NCBI GenBank assembly: GCA_964486685.1
Contig: CAZAOE010000008.1
Location: 1-43,771 of the forward strand
Length of the DNA: 43,771 nucleotides
DNA from: JAIOTH01 sp964486685
GTDB lineage: Bacteria; Patescibacteriota; Patescibacteriia; UBA1558; S5-K13
Reading direction: 5' to 3'
This document shows, one piece after another, positions 8,461 through 15,133 of this stretch (position 1 is its first letter; each line of letters starts with the position of its first letter). The notes under the pieces were generated by a model that searched no databases, was not told the origin of the DNA, and saw only the letters and a program-made list of their open reading frames with translations. The position numbers were made by a program, and so were the translations under genes.

Positions 8461-8820
8461 ATGAATTCAGAAAAGAATCCAATAAATTATTTAGAGTATA
8501 TTGGTAAAACAGAAGAGGAGCTCTATACAGACAAAGACGAAGAAGAAACCTTGGATTTGATAAAAAAATTAGAGAAAACCAATTCTAATGTAGCAAATCT
8601 TGTTATACTTGGTATGATTTTTAAACCTAAACTGGAAGAAATTCTCAATATCAAGCCGGGTAGTTTGGACAAAATTGCTATGGCATATTTTTACTTTTCT
8701 CAGAAGAAAGAACAGGAGCTCAAGGATCAGGGTTTAAAAGGGAAAAAACTTTTTAAAAAACTTGAAAAAGAATGTGCGGCTTGTAAAGATTGGTTAATAA
8801 AATATTTTCAATCCTCTTGA
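8461..8820 (+). CDS. unknown 119-residue soluble protein
   Basis: I do not recognise this protein. It is charged and mostly helical by appearance, with a C-x-x-C pair near the end (KECAACKDW) and no membrane segment or signal peptide. The start is chosen at 8461 and not at the in-frame ATG 12 bases earlier, because GGAGG (8451-8455) lies five bases before it, ideal Shine-Dalgarno spacing. The earlier ATG overlaps that site. It has its own promoter and terminator, so it is a single-gene unit. The strong Shine-Dalgarno is uncommon in this window and is shared with the two genes at 16906 and 17433 and the split gene at 29786. Confidence 0.65.
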   Translation: MNSEKNPINYLEYIGKTEEELYTDKDEEETLDLIKKLEKTNSNVANLVILGMIFKPKLEEILNIKPGSLDKIAMAYFYFSQKKEQELKDQGLKGKKLFKKLEKECAACKDWLIKYFQSS

Positions 8821-8840
8821 TAGGTTTTACAATTTTAAAT

Positions 8841-8876
8841 GGGCACTATAAATTGTTTAGTGCTCTTTTTTGTTTA
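8841..8876 (+). terminator. intrinsic terminator
   Basis: GGGCACTA and TAGTGCTC pair with one mismatch around a nine-base loop, followed by TTTTTTGTTT. Confidence 0.75.
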
Positions 8877-8880
8877 AAAA

Positions 8881-8899
8881 TTCAACCCGACGGGTTGAA
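8881..8899. repeat. perfect 19-base palindrome
   Basis: TTCAACCC-GAC-GGGTTGAA is a perfect inverted repeat between the terminator and the next promoter. There is no T run after it, so it is not a terminator. It lies about 25 bases upstream of the -35 of the FtsB-like gene and could be an operator or a small palindromic element. Confidence 0.6.
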
Positions 8900-8923
8900 A
8901 GCTGTGAATAACTACTTAACATT

Positions 8924-8952
8924 TTTACAAAATGCTTTTTTTTTATTATAAT
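8924..8952 (+). promoter_or_regulatory. strong promoter giving a leaderless ftsB-like mRNA
   Basis: TTTACA (8924-8929), 17-base spacer, TATAAT (8947-8952). The -10 ends six bases before the ATG at 8959, so the first transcribed base should be at or next to the A of the start codon. Confidence 0.75.
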
Positions 8953-8958
8953 AAACGT

Positions 8959-9372
8959 ATGACTAAAGGATCTAATGATTTATTCATTTTTAAATTACTT
9001 TCTTCTAAATTGTTTTTTATAATACTTTTTATTATTGTAGTTTTTTTGTCCTTTAATGTCTATAAAGGATTAAAACAAAGAATGGAAGTTAAAAAAGAAA
9101 TTTTTAATTTAAAAATGGAGATAAATAATTTAGGAAAACAAAACAATGAATTAAGTGGCTTAATAGAATATTTTGCTACAGATGAATATGTGGAAACAGC
9201 TTCCCGAGAAAAATTGGGTTATAAAAAGGTAGGAGAAAAAATTGTTGTTTTGAGTGAAGAGGGCGATGAAAAGCATTTGAGTTTTTCAGAACAGAAATTA
9301 GATTCTGCTGACCAAGGGTTTTCTAATATAAAATTGTGGTGGAATTATTTTTTTGCTAAAAAATATGACTAA
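8959..9372 (+). CDS. septum formation initiator, FtsB/DivIC family
   Basis: A 137-residue bitopic membrane protein. A short cytoplasmic head is followed by one helix (about residues 16-36). A coiled coil comes next (VYKGLKQRMEVKKEIFNLKM and on), and then the family's short conserved tail, EYVETASREKLGYKKVGEKI, which matches the DivIC/FtsB pattern (E-x-x-A-R-E-x-L-x-x-x-x-P/K-G-E). FtsB/DivIC links early and late divisome proteins through FtsL and FtsQ. The start at 8959 follows from the promoter. An upstream ATG at 8932 would lie inside the promoter. The gene overlaps the next one by eight bases, so translation is probably coupled. Confidence 0.8.
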   Translation: MTKGSNDLFIFKLLSSKLFFIILFIIVVFLSFNVYKGLKQRMEVKKEIFNLKMEINNLGKQNNELSGLIEYFATDEYVETASREKLGYKKVGEKIVVLSEEGDEKHLSFSEQKLDSADQGFSNIKLWWNYFFAKKYD

Positions 9373-10237
9373 AATATTTACCCAAAAAAGAATTTTGTTA
9401 ATATTAGTTTATTTATTTTTAGCTATAATTGTTTTTTGTATTTTTGACATTTATTTTCTAAAAGGAAATACTTTTTTGTCTAAACAGACCAGTAAATTTG
9501 TTCCTTATCCCGCCTTAGTAGTTAATGATAAATTTATTACCTGGAATCAGTATAATGAATTTTTAGCGGATTATAAAAAATATTATGAAAGTTTTGATTA
9601 TAATAATGCCGAATTATTGGCTGAGCAATCTATTTTAAAGAATCAATTATTAGAACAAATTTTGCAGAAAATGGATAAAAAAATTGATGCAAAAGAATTT
9701 CGTAATTTTACAATTAATTTCTATAAAGATAATAATATTAATAATTCAGTTCTAGGAAAAGAAAAATTTGATTATTATTTTTTAAAACCTATTTTTATAA
9801 AAAGAAAGATTTTAGAAAAGCTTTCTGAGGAAGAATTTAGTTTAGAAAACAAGAAAAAAATAGATGAAATATATGCCGAGCTGGTAAAAAATCCAGAAAA
9901 ATTTTCTGAATATGGAGAGCTATACCAGGATACAGATTTGAATTTTAGTAATCAAATTGGCTGGCTTTCTTATAATGATTTGCCGGATTATTTAAAAGGC
10001 AGTATTAACGAAATGAAATTAGAAGAATTTACTCCAGTTATGAAAAGCATTTCAGGTTATCATATATATAAATTAACTGGTAAAATAAAATATGATAGTA
10101 CTCCAAATTTTTATTATCAATTTAAACAAATATTTTTACCAATTTATCAATTAGAGGATTATTTAAATAATTTTTTGAAAAATAGTAAAGTGTATTTATT
10201 AGTTGGTGATAAAAGGGGAGCAATTAATAATAATTAA
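9365..10237 (+). CDS. membrane-anchored PpiC/SurA-type peptidyl-prolyl isomerase
   Basis: A 290-residue protein with an N-terminal signal anchor (about residues 10-30) and the rest predicted outside the membrane. The middle resembles the SurA N-terminal helical region (PALVVNDKFITWNQYNEFLA, then repeated LLEQILQKM helices). The C-terminal third resembles a parvulin domain: IGWLSYNDLPDYLKGSI, then EFTPVMKSISGYHIYKLTGK, which corresponds to the family's G-W-x-x-x-x-x-L-P and S-x-x-G-Y/W-H-I-x-x-L. It probably helps fold exported proteins. The start is ATG 9365, overlapping the previous stop; a TTG 12 bases earlier is less likely. Placement with an FtsB-like gene suggests an envelope unit. Confidence 0.75.
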   Translation: MTKIFTQKRILLILVYLFLAIIVFCIFDIYFLKGNTFLSKQTSKFVPYPALVVNDKFITWNQYNEFLADYKKYYESFDYNNAELLAEQSILKNQLLEQILQKMDKKIDAKEFRNFTINFYKDNNINNSVLGKEKFDYYFLKPIFIKRKILEKLSEEEFSLENKKKIDEIYAELVKNPEKFSEYGELYQDTDLNFSNQIGWLSYNDLPDYLKGSINEMKLEEFTPVMKSISGYHIYKLTGKIKYDSTPNFYYQFKQIFLPIYQLEDYLNNFLKNSKVYLLVGDKRGAINNN

Positions 10238-10331
10238 ATTAGAAATTTTAAAGCGTGAGCAATTAACAGGGCGTTAATATTCTTTTCTTAGTTTCTGTAA
10301 TGATATATAGTTAATAATATATTAAAATCAT

Positions 10332-10408
10332 GCCGAGATAGCTCAGGTGGTTAGAGCGGAGCTTTCGTAAAGCTCAGGCCACAGGTTCGAACCCTGTTCT
10401 CGGCTCCA
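10332..10408 (+). tRNA. tRNA-Thr (anticodon CGT)
   Basis: It folds as a full cloverleaf: acceptor GCCGAGA / TCTCGGC, D arm GCTC / GAGC, anticodon stem GAGCT / AGCTC with loop TTCGTAA (anticodon CGT at 10366-10368), and T arm ACAGG-TTCGAAC-CCTGT. The discriminator is T. The CCA end is encoded at 10406-10408 and also forms the first three bases of a downstream palindrome. Confidence 0.95.
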
Positions 10409-10437
10409 TAAACCATTCGCTTCGCTCAGGTTTATGG
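10406..10437. repeat. palindrome starting at the tRNA CCA end
   Basis: CCATAAACC (10406-10414) and GGTTTATGG (10429-10437) enclose ATTCGCTTCGCTCA. The left arm begins exactly at the encoded CCA of tRNA-Thr. Confidence 0.75.
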
Positions 10438-10481
10438 CATAGCCAGAATAAATGACGCATAAAAAGTAGAATATTATTTTA

Positions 10482-10554
10482 AACAAATAGTGGTTTATGT
10501 GGTGAACCCGAATGGAATGAGTGGTTCACCACCATATCAAAAACCATTTGTTAT
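10482..10554. repeat. nested 70-base palindrome
   Basis: Inner arms GTGGTGAACC (10499-10508) and GGTTCACCAC (10523-10532) are a perfect match around CGAATGGAATGAGT. Outer flanks AACAAAT...TGGTTT and AAAAACCATTTGTT continue the pairing imperfectly. Apart from the tRNA and these repeats I see nothing in 10238-10590. Confidence 0.7.
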
Positions 10555-10568
10555 ATAAAAAAAGTCGA

Positions 10569-10596
10569 GGGACAGATAAATTATTTAAGATAAAAT
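10569..10596 (+). promoter_or_regulatory. promoter of ftsE, near-leaderless
   Basis: TAAAAT (10591-10596) ends seven bases before the ATG at 10604, with a GGGACA (10569-10574) 16 bases upstream as a partial -35. Confidence 0.5.
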
Positions 10597-10603
10597 GTAA
10601 TAT

Positions 10604-11284
10604 ATGATTAAAATAACAAATTTATCCAAATTTTATAAACCCAATGTTTGGGCCTTAAATAAAGTTTCACTGAATATTAAATCAGGAGAATTTGTTTCTA
10701 TTGTCGGACAAAGTGGAACCGGCAAAACTACCTTAGTTAAAATGATTATTGCCGATGAAGGCCCTACTGAAGGAGTGCTGGAAATAGGTGGTTGGGACAT
10801 AACCAATATTAAACCTTATGAGATTCCTTATTTAAGAAGACAGATTGGGGTTGTTTTTCAGGACTATAAATTATTGCCTAAAAAGAGTGTTTATGAAAAT
10901 GTGAGTTTTGCTTTGGAAAGTTGTGGTGTTCGAAAAGAAAGAATTGAAAAAATAGTTCCGCAAATTTTAAAAATTGTCGGTTTACAAAGTAAAACAAACA
11001 GGTATCCATATCAATTATCTGGAGGAGAGCAACAAAGAACAGCAATTGCCAGATCTCTTGTTCATCAACCAAAACTTTTAATTGCCGATGAACCTACTGG
11101 TAATTTGGATTCTATTAATTCCCGAGAGATAATTGATTTATTATTAAAAATTAATGATTTTAATACTACGGTCATAATGGTCAGCCATAATCGAGATATT
11201 ATTAATAGTTTGGGGCGCAGAGTTATTACTATGGATGATGGAAAAATTATTAGTGATCAAGTTAAGGGCCGGTATATTCTTTAA
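10604..11284 (+). CDS. ftsE: cell division ATP-binding protein FtsE
   Basis: A 226-residue ABC ATPase, the normal FtsE length. Walker A GQSGTGKTT is at 35-43, Q-loop VVFQDYKLLP near 83-92, signature LSGGEQQRTAIARSL from 138, Walker B LLIADEPTGNLD at 158-169, and switch His in MVSHN. With FtsX it forms a transmembrane complex that couples ATP hydrolysis to septal peptidoglycan hydrolases. The sequence is very close to the FtsE consensus (E-x-V-x-I-V-G-x-S-G-x-G-K-T-T-L, P-T-G-N-L-D). ftsX follows on the same strand after a 136-base AT-rich gap. The start carries a -10 box seven bases upstream and no Shine-Dalgarno. Confidence 0.95.
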   Translation: MIKITNLSKFYKPNVWALNKVSLNIKSGEFVSIVGQSGTGKTTLVKMIIADEGPTEGVLEIGGWDITNIKPYEIPYLRRQIGVVFQDYKLLPKKSVYENVSFALESCGVRKERIEKIVPQILKIVGLQSKTNRYPYQLSGGEQQRTAIARSLVHQPKLLIADEPTGNLDSINSREIIDLLLKINDFNTTVIMVSHNRDIINSLGRRVITMDDGKIISDQVKGRYIL

Positions 11285-11420
11285 TTTTCCCAAAGGAAAA
11301 TTAAAGGAATTTTCAATTTTCAATTTTCAATTTTAATTTAAATCAGAATTTTTAATTTTAAAATTTTAAATTAGTTAATTTTAAATTCAATCAAGATTTA
11401 GCATTAAAAATTTAACACAT

Positions 11421-12350
11421 ATGTTCACGTCTTTTTTGCGGGTAATGAAATTTGCCATTCAAGGTTTTTGGAGAAATATTTGGCTTTCTATAATAAATAT
11501 TACTATTTTAGTTTTAACTTTATTTGTTATAAATTTTTTGATTGGCTTTAATCTTTTGGCTGACAATGCCATTGAAGTGGTTAATGAAAAGGTTGATGTT
11601 AATTTATATTTTCAAGAAAATGTCAGTTCGGAAAAAATTACTGAAATAAAGAATAAAATTACTGAGTCCTATTATATCAAGGACGTGGCTTATGTTTCTG
11701 CCGCAGACGCTTTAAGCGATTTTGAAGAAAAGCATGCTACAGATGAAGATATTATTAGCGCTTTAAATGAATTAAAAAGTGATGGTGGACAAATTTTTTC
11801 TTCCAGTTTAAAAATTAAAGCCAAAGACATGGCTATGTATGATGATATTTTAGATGAATTGCAAGATAGTCAATATCGAGAATTGTTTGAAATAGATGAA
11901 AAAGAATTTCAGGATTACTCGCAAATGACCAATCGTTTATATGATATATCTAATAAAATAAAACTGGTTGGTTATATTATTTCTTTGATTTTTATTATTA
12001 TTGCTTTAATGATGGTTTATAATACTATTAAAATAGCTACCTATACTCATAGAGAAGAAATTGGCATTATGAAGCTAGTGGGAGCCACTGATAATTTTAT
12101 TAAAATTCCATTTTTAGTGGAAATTATTTTGTATAATTTAATAGCTTTGATTATAGTTGTAGTTTTATTTTATACTTTTCTTTCTATTGTCAGCCCATTT
12201 ATTAATAAATTATTTATTGGTTATCCTTTTAACATTGTTGATTATTTTAATAATAATTTTATTTTGATTTTTTTTGGTCAATTTATTATTATGTCTTTGT
12301 TTTCAATCATTAGTAGTTCAATAGCCATTAAAAAGTTTATCAAAGTTTAA
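11421..12350 (+). CDS. ftsX: cell division protein FtsX
   Basis: A 309-residue permease-like subunit partnering FtsE. The layout is the standard one. A first membrane helix lies near 19-42. An extracytoplasmic domain of about 140 residues follows (including VNEKVDVNLYFQENVSSEKI, which matches the FtsX start I/V-x-V-Y/F-L/F). Three further helices near 188-210, 225-255 and 275-300 make up the rest. The cytoplasmic loop HREEIGIMKLVGATDNFIKI is the family hallmark (R-x-E-I-x-I-M-K-L-V-G-A). Transcription ends in a cluster of three hairpins. Confidence 0.93.
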   Translation: MFTSFLRVMKFAIQGFWRNIWLSIINITILVLTLFVINFLIGFNLLADNAIEVVNEKVDVNLYFQENVSSEKITEIKNKITESYYIKDVAYVSAADALSDFEEKHATDEDIISALNELKSDGGQIFSSSLKIKAKDMAMYDDILDELQDSQYRELFEIDEKEFQDYSQMTNRLYDISNKIKLVGYIISLIFIIIALMMVYNTIKIATYTHREEIGIMKLVGATDNFIKIPFLVEIILYNLIALIIVVVLFYTFLSIVSPFINKLFIGYPFNIVDYFNNNFILIFFGQFIIMSLFSIISSSIAIKKFIKV

Positions 12351-12356
12351 AAACAG

Positions 12357-12390
12357 AAATTTGTTTTGCTAACAAAACAAATTTTTGTAA
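12357..12390 (+). terminator. terminator of ftsX
   Basis: A perfect 12-pair stem, AAATTTGTTTTG-ctaa-CAAAACAAATTT, followed directly by TTTGT. The stem is AT-rich, so its efficiency is uncertain. Confidence 0.6.
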
Positions 12391-12396
12391 AAATAA

Positions 12397-12424
12397 ATCC
12401 CTACACTTTTTGAAGTGTGGGGAT
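12397..12424. repeat. terminator-like hairpin, same family as 1306-1336
   Basis: ATCCCTACACTT and AAGTGTGGGGAT pair with one G-U. The arms closely match the in-frame palindrome in the first gene. Confidence 0.6.
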
Positions 12425-12425
12425 A

Positions 12426-12466
12426 AAAAGCCCCCTCACTGTTTAAAAGTGGAGGGGCTTTTGTAT
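12426..12466. terminator. bidirectional terminator between ftsX and rpmA
   Basis: AAAAGCCCCCTCACT and AGTGGAGGGGCTTTT pair with a small internal mismatch. T runs lie on both sides, so it can end the plus-strand ftsX unit and the minus-strand rpmA unit. Confidence 0.8.
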
Positions 12467-12477
12467 AATAATATAAT

Positions 12478-12771
12478 TTATTTTTTAATTTTTTTAAATG
12501 CCTCTACAGACACAAATTTTCTTAATTTTAATTTGCCATCAAAGGCCCTTTTTTTTCTTTTTGAAAATTTAACAGTACCAGCTATTTTAGAAAGCAGGGT
12601 ATCATCATTTCCTCTTTTAACATTATCTCCAGGATGATATTTTGTTCCTCTTTGTCTGACAATAACTTGTCCAGCATTAACTTTTTCTTTATTTTGGACT
12701 TTTATTCCCAATCTTTGAGATTGAGAATCTCGTCCCAGCGATGTTGAGCCACCAGCTTTCTTATGTGCCAT
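12478..12771 (-). CDS. rpmA: 50S ribosomal protein bL27
   Basis: A 97-residue protein starting MAHKKAGGSTSLGRDSQSQR, the near-invariant bL27 N-terminus that reaches the peptidyl transferase centre. The rest also fits, with RLGIKVQNKEKVNAGQVIVR, then QRGTKYHPGDNVKRGND. There is no Firmicutes-type cleavable N-terminal extension. The usual partner rplU is not adjacent. It has its own strong promoter (12834-12861) and a short leader whose last 41 bases closely resemble those of rplJ. It lies antisense between ftsX and the radical SAM island. Confidence 0.97.
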   Translation of the reverse strand: MAHKKAGGSTSLGRDSQSQRLGIKVQNKEKVNAGQVIVRQRGTKYHPGDNVKRGNDDTLLSKIAGTVKFSKRKKRAFDGKLKLRKFVSVEAFKKIKK

Positions 12772-12833
12772 AGAATTAATAGGTTAATAGTTTAATTGAA
12801 TAATAGTTTAATTATCTAATTGTTATAGATAAA

Positions 12834-12861
12834 AGTATAACAAAAATAGCTATATTGTCAA
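12834..12861 (-). promoter_or_regulatory. promoter of rpmA
   Basis: On the minus strand TTGACA (12861-12856), 16-base spacer, TATACT (12839-12834) with an extended TG (TGTTATACT). Predicted start near 12827, leader about 56 bases. The same arrangement precedes rplJ. Confidence 0.8.
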
Positions 12862-12869
12862 ATATAATG

Positions 12870-12893
12870 CTTTGACGAGCCGTTTTTTAAATG
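12870..12893 (+). repeat. 24-base direct repeat, left copy
   Basis: Identical to 18265-18288. Key parts are TTGACGAGCCG then TTTTTTAAATG. It is placed upstream of the first island gene; the matching copy lies just after the last. Confidence 0.9.
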
Positions 12894-12900
12894 GTATCAT
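12872..12900 (+). promoter_or_regulatory. promoter of the radical SAM operon, within a duplicated block
   Basis: TTGACG (12872-12877), 17-base spacer, TATCAT (12895-12900). The 24 bases 12870-12893, covering the -35 and nearly all the spacer, are identical to 18265-18288 at the other end of the island. Confidence 0.75.
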
Positions 12901-12936
12901 TTAATCAATTAATTTTGTATTTAAATATTTTATTTT

Positions 12937-14121
12937 ATGAAAAATATAAATAAATTAATTAAAGACGAGGCAAGCGCTACAGTGAGAAGAGATGAAGATG
13001 GTTGTTATTTTGATTTAAGCAAGAAGTGTTTAACAAATTTTGGTAAAAAACAATTAAATCATGAACAATTAATGAATCTTTTTAGTAAATTGAGGCTAAG
13101 AATTACTCTAACCCCTAAATGCAATCAATGGTGTATATTTTGTTCAAATGAAGGTTTGGGGTATGAAACTAGATGTAATAATGAAGCGGATATTAATTTA
13201 GTTATTAAATTGTGTGATATGATTTTGAAAACAACTCCTCTGAAATCAATAGATTTTAGTGGAGGAGAGCCCTTACTTCATTCAGATTTTAACGAAAATA
13301 TTTTTAAATTAGTTGATTGGACAAAAAAATATCCAAGAATTAGATTCTCCTTACACACCAATGGTCTTAATCTAAATCCAGATATTTTGAATAAAATAAA
13401 AAATAATTTTGCAAGAATAGGTATAACTATTAATTCTACAAATTTTAGTACGTGGAATAAAATGACGAATTTGAGAGATAAATTTCCCTTAAGGGCTCAA
13501 AAGTTAAAATTTAAAAATTTATTAGAAAATTTAGAATACTTGTCAAAACAAGGAATAGGTGAAAAGGTTTTTTTGAAAAGCGTAGTAATGAAAGGTATTA
13601 ATGATGGAGAAAAAGAATTAAAGAAATTTTTAGAACTCTGTAGGAAATATAATTTTCATCCAAAATTTTTAGAATTTGAACCTCAATATAAAGATCAGAA
13701 AAAATTTATAGTAGGAAGAAAAGAATTATTTTCTAAATTAAAAAAATTGGGATGTGAATTTTTCCCAAAAACTCCTTATCACAATAATTCAAATTGCTAT
13801 ATACCTAGTGTAAATTTTATATATAAAGAAACCCCCATTGGTTTGCATAGTATATTTGGTTGTGGAAAAGAAGTTGTTTGTAGGTGTTGTTATGATTTTC
13901 TTTGTATGTTTGTTAAGCCACACAAAGACGGTTCCGGTCTTTATTTAAAACCATGTTCGGTTTTAGATACGAGGATTGATCTAACTCATACTATTAGAAC
14001 CACAAATCATAATCAATTATTAGATTTATTTAAGATTTCCAGAGAGTATTTAATGTTGGCTCCTGGGAGCGGCATTTCTGGTTGGAATAAAGATCCAAGG
14101 TTTAAATATGAAAAAAAATAA
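12937..14121 (+). CDS. MoaA-like radical SAM protein (first of a tandem pair)
   Basis: A 394-residue enzyme. The radical SAM cluster motif is C62-x3-C66-x2-C69 (CNQWCIFC) and the SAM-binding GGEP is at 109-112. A second Cys-rich region near the C-terminus (C309, C315, C317, C318, C323, C340) probably holds an auxiliary Fe-S cluster, as in MoaA/SPASM-type enzymes. It ends with APGSGISGW, which the neighbour shares as APGANIKVW. The reaction is unknown; it is not canonical MoaA, whose C-terminal GG is missing. It opens a tight operon: the next gene overlaps by 14 bases. The promoter lies 36 bases upstream. An Fe-S assembly operon sits downstream at 18406. No Shine-Dalgarno is visible. Confidence 0.85.
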   Translation: MKNINKLIKDEASATVRRDEDGCYFDLSKKCLTNFGKKQLNHEQLMNLFSKLRLRITLTPKCNQWCIFCSNEGLGYETRCNNEADINLVIKLCDMILKTTPLKSIDFSGGEPLLHSDFNENIFKLVDWTKKYPRIRFSLHTNGLNLNPDILNKIKNNFARIGITINSTNFSTWNKMTNLRDKFPLRAQKLKFKNLLENLEYLSKQGIGEKVFLKSVVMKGINDGEKELKKFLELCRKYNFHPKFLEFEPQYKDQKKFIVGRKELFSKLKKLGCEFFPKTPYHNNSNCYIPSVNFIYKETPIGLHSIFGCGKEVVCRCCYDFLCMFVKPHKDGSGLYLKPCSVLDTRIDLTHTIRTTNHNQLLDLFKISREYLMLAPGSGISGWNKDPRFKYEKK

Positions 14122-15133
14122 AAATGATTTTAAAATTGATATAGATTATTGTTTGCATAATTTTCCTCTAAGATTATCAATAACTGATTATTGTAATTTA
14201 GCTTGTTTTTTTTGTTCAAATGAGGGGATGGATTTAAGACAAAGAAATAAAAATTATGTAGATATTTTTTTATTGAAGAGATTTATTAAAATTTTAGCAA
14301 ATAGGGGTTTAAAAAAAATTTCAATCACTGGGGGGGAGCCATCGCTACATCCTAAAATTTTGGATATTGTTAATTTTTTAAATCAATTTAATTTTCGCGA
14401 TTTGTTTTTTCATACTAATGGAATAAATTTGAATGAAGTTTTAATGGGGGAACTTTTAAAAAAATTTACAAAAATTGCTGTCTCTATTCATAGTATGAAT
14501 TTTGATACCTGGACAAAGATTACGGGTGGACGTAGAGAACATTTTGATAAATTATTATCTAATCTAAGTTTATTGTCTGAGTCTTCTAAGGGGTTAGACA
14601 TTATCATAGAATTAAAATTTGTTCCAATACGGGGCTATAATGATAGTAATAAAGAATTTTTAGATTTTTTAAAATATTGTTCTGATAAAAAATTTAAATT
14701 TAAATTTTTAAATTTTGAACCAATACTAGCAGAACATATAAAAAAAGTAATTCCCTTTAACGAGATAAAGAGAAAATTAATTAGACTTGGTTGTTTCCAG
14801 TCATCTAAAAAAGGTAGTTTTAGAGGACAAAATAATTATTTGCCGATAGAAATATTTCATTATAAAAATACCAGGGGAGTTGCCATAGAGATAGGATGTG
14901 GTGATTCGAAAGTTTGTAATAGTTGTTATCTTTCCAATGAAATTTTTGTTACTCCGGATTTTAAAATCAAGCCCTGTCATATTGATAATTTTAGTTTAGA
15001 TTTGTTAAAATATATAAAAAATAAAGATGTTGAAAAAATTTTATATTATATCTTAGAATCCAGGAAATTTTTATCAACAGCACCAGGGGCAAATATAAAA
15101 GTATGGCAACCAATAAAAAAAGTGAAAATATAG
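14108..15133 (+). CDS. MoaA-like radical SAM protein (second of a tandem pair)
   Basis: A 341-residue paralogue of the preceding protein. C29-x3-C33-x2-C36 (CNLACFFC, followed by SNEG exactly as in the first copy), GGEP at 75-78, and an auxiliary set C264, C270, C273, C290 (VCNSC ... IKPC). It lacks the first 33 or so residues of its neighbour. Shared motifs over the whole length (FLxFEP, the C-terminal APG-x2-I-x-x-W) indicate an old duplication followed by divergence. Two different radical SAM enzymes in sequence suggest two successive radical steps, or a heterodimer. It overlaps the next gene by 31 bases, implying coupled translation. Confidence 0.85.
   Translation: MKKNKNDFKIDIDYCLHNFPLRLSITDYCNLACFFCSNEGMDLRQRNKNYVDIFLLKRFIKILANRGLKKISITGGEPSLHPKILDIVNFLNQFNFRDLFFHTNGINLNEVLMGELLKKFTKIAVSIHSMNFDTWTKITGGRREHFDKLLSNLSLLSESSKGLDIIIELKFVPIRGYNDSNKEFLDFLKYCSDKKFKFKFLNFEPILAEHIKKVIPFNEIKRKLIRLGCFQSSKKGSFRGQNNYLPIEIFHYKNTRGVAIEIGCGDSKVCNSCYLSNEIFVTPDFKIKPCHIDNFSLDLLKYIKNKDVEKILYYILESRKFLSTAPGANIKVWQPIKKVKI

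Noticed and set aside
8932..8958. Upstream ATG for the FtsB-like gene
   Set aside because: It falls between the -35 and the -10 of a consensus promoter, so it would not be transcribed.
12410..12637. Plus-strand reading frame of 75 codons
   Set aside because: It runs through a terminator hairpin and is antisense to rpmA, which is unmistakable.
12937..14121. Canonical MoaA of molybdopterin synthesis
   Set aside because: The C-terminal double Gly of MoaA is missing, the auxiliary Cys spacing differs and no other moa gene is present.
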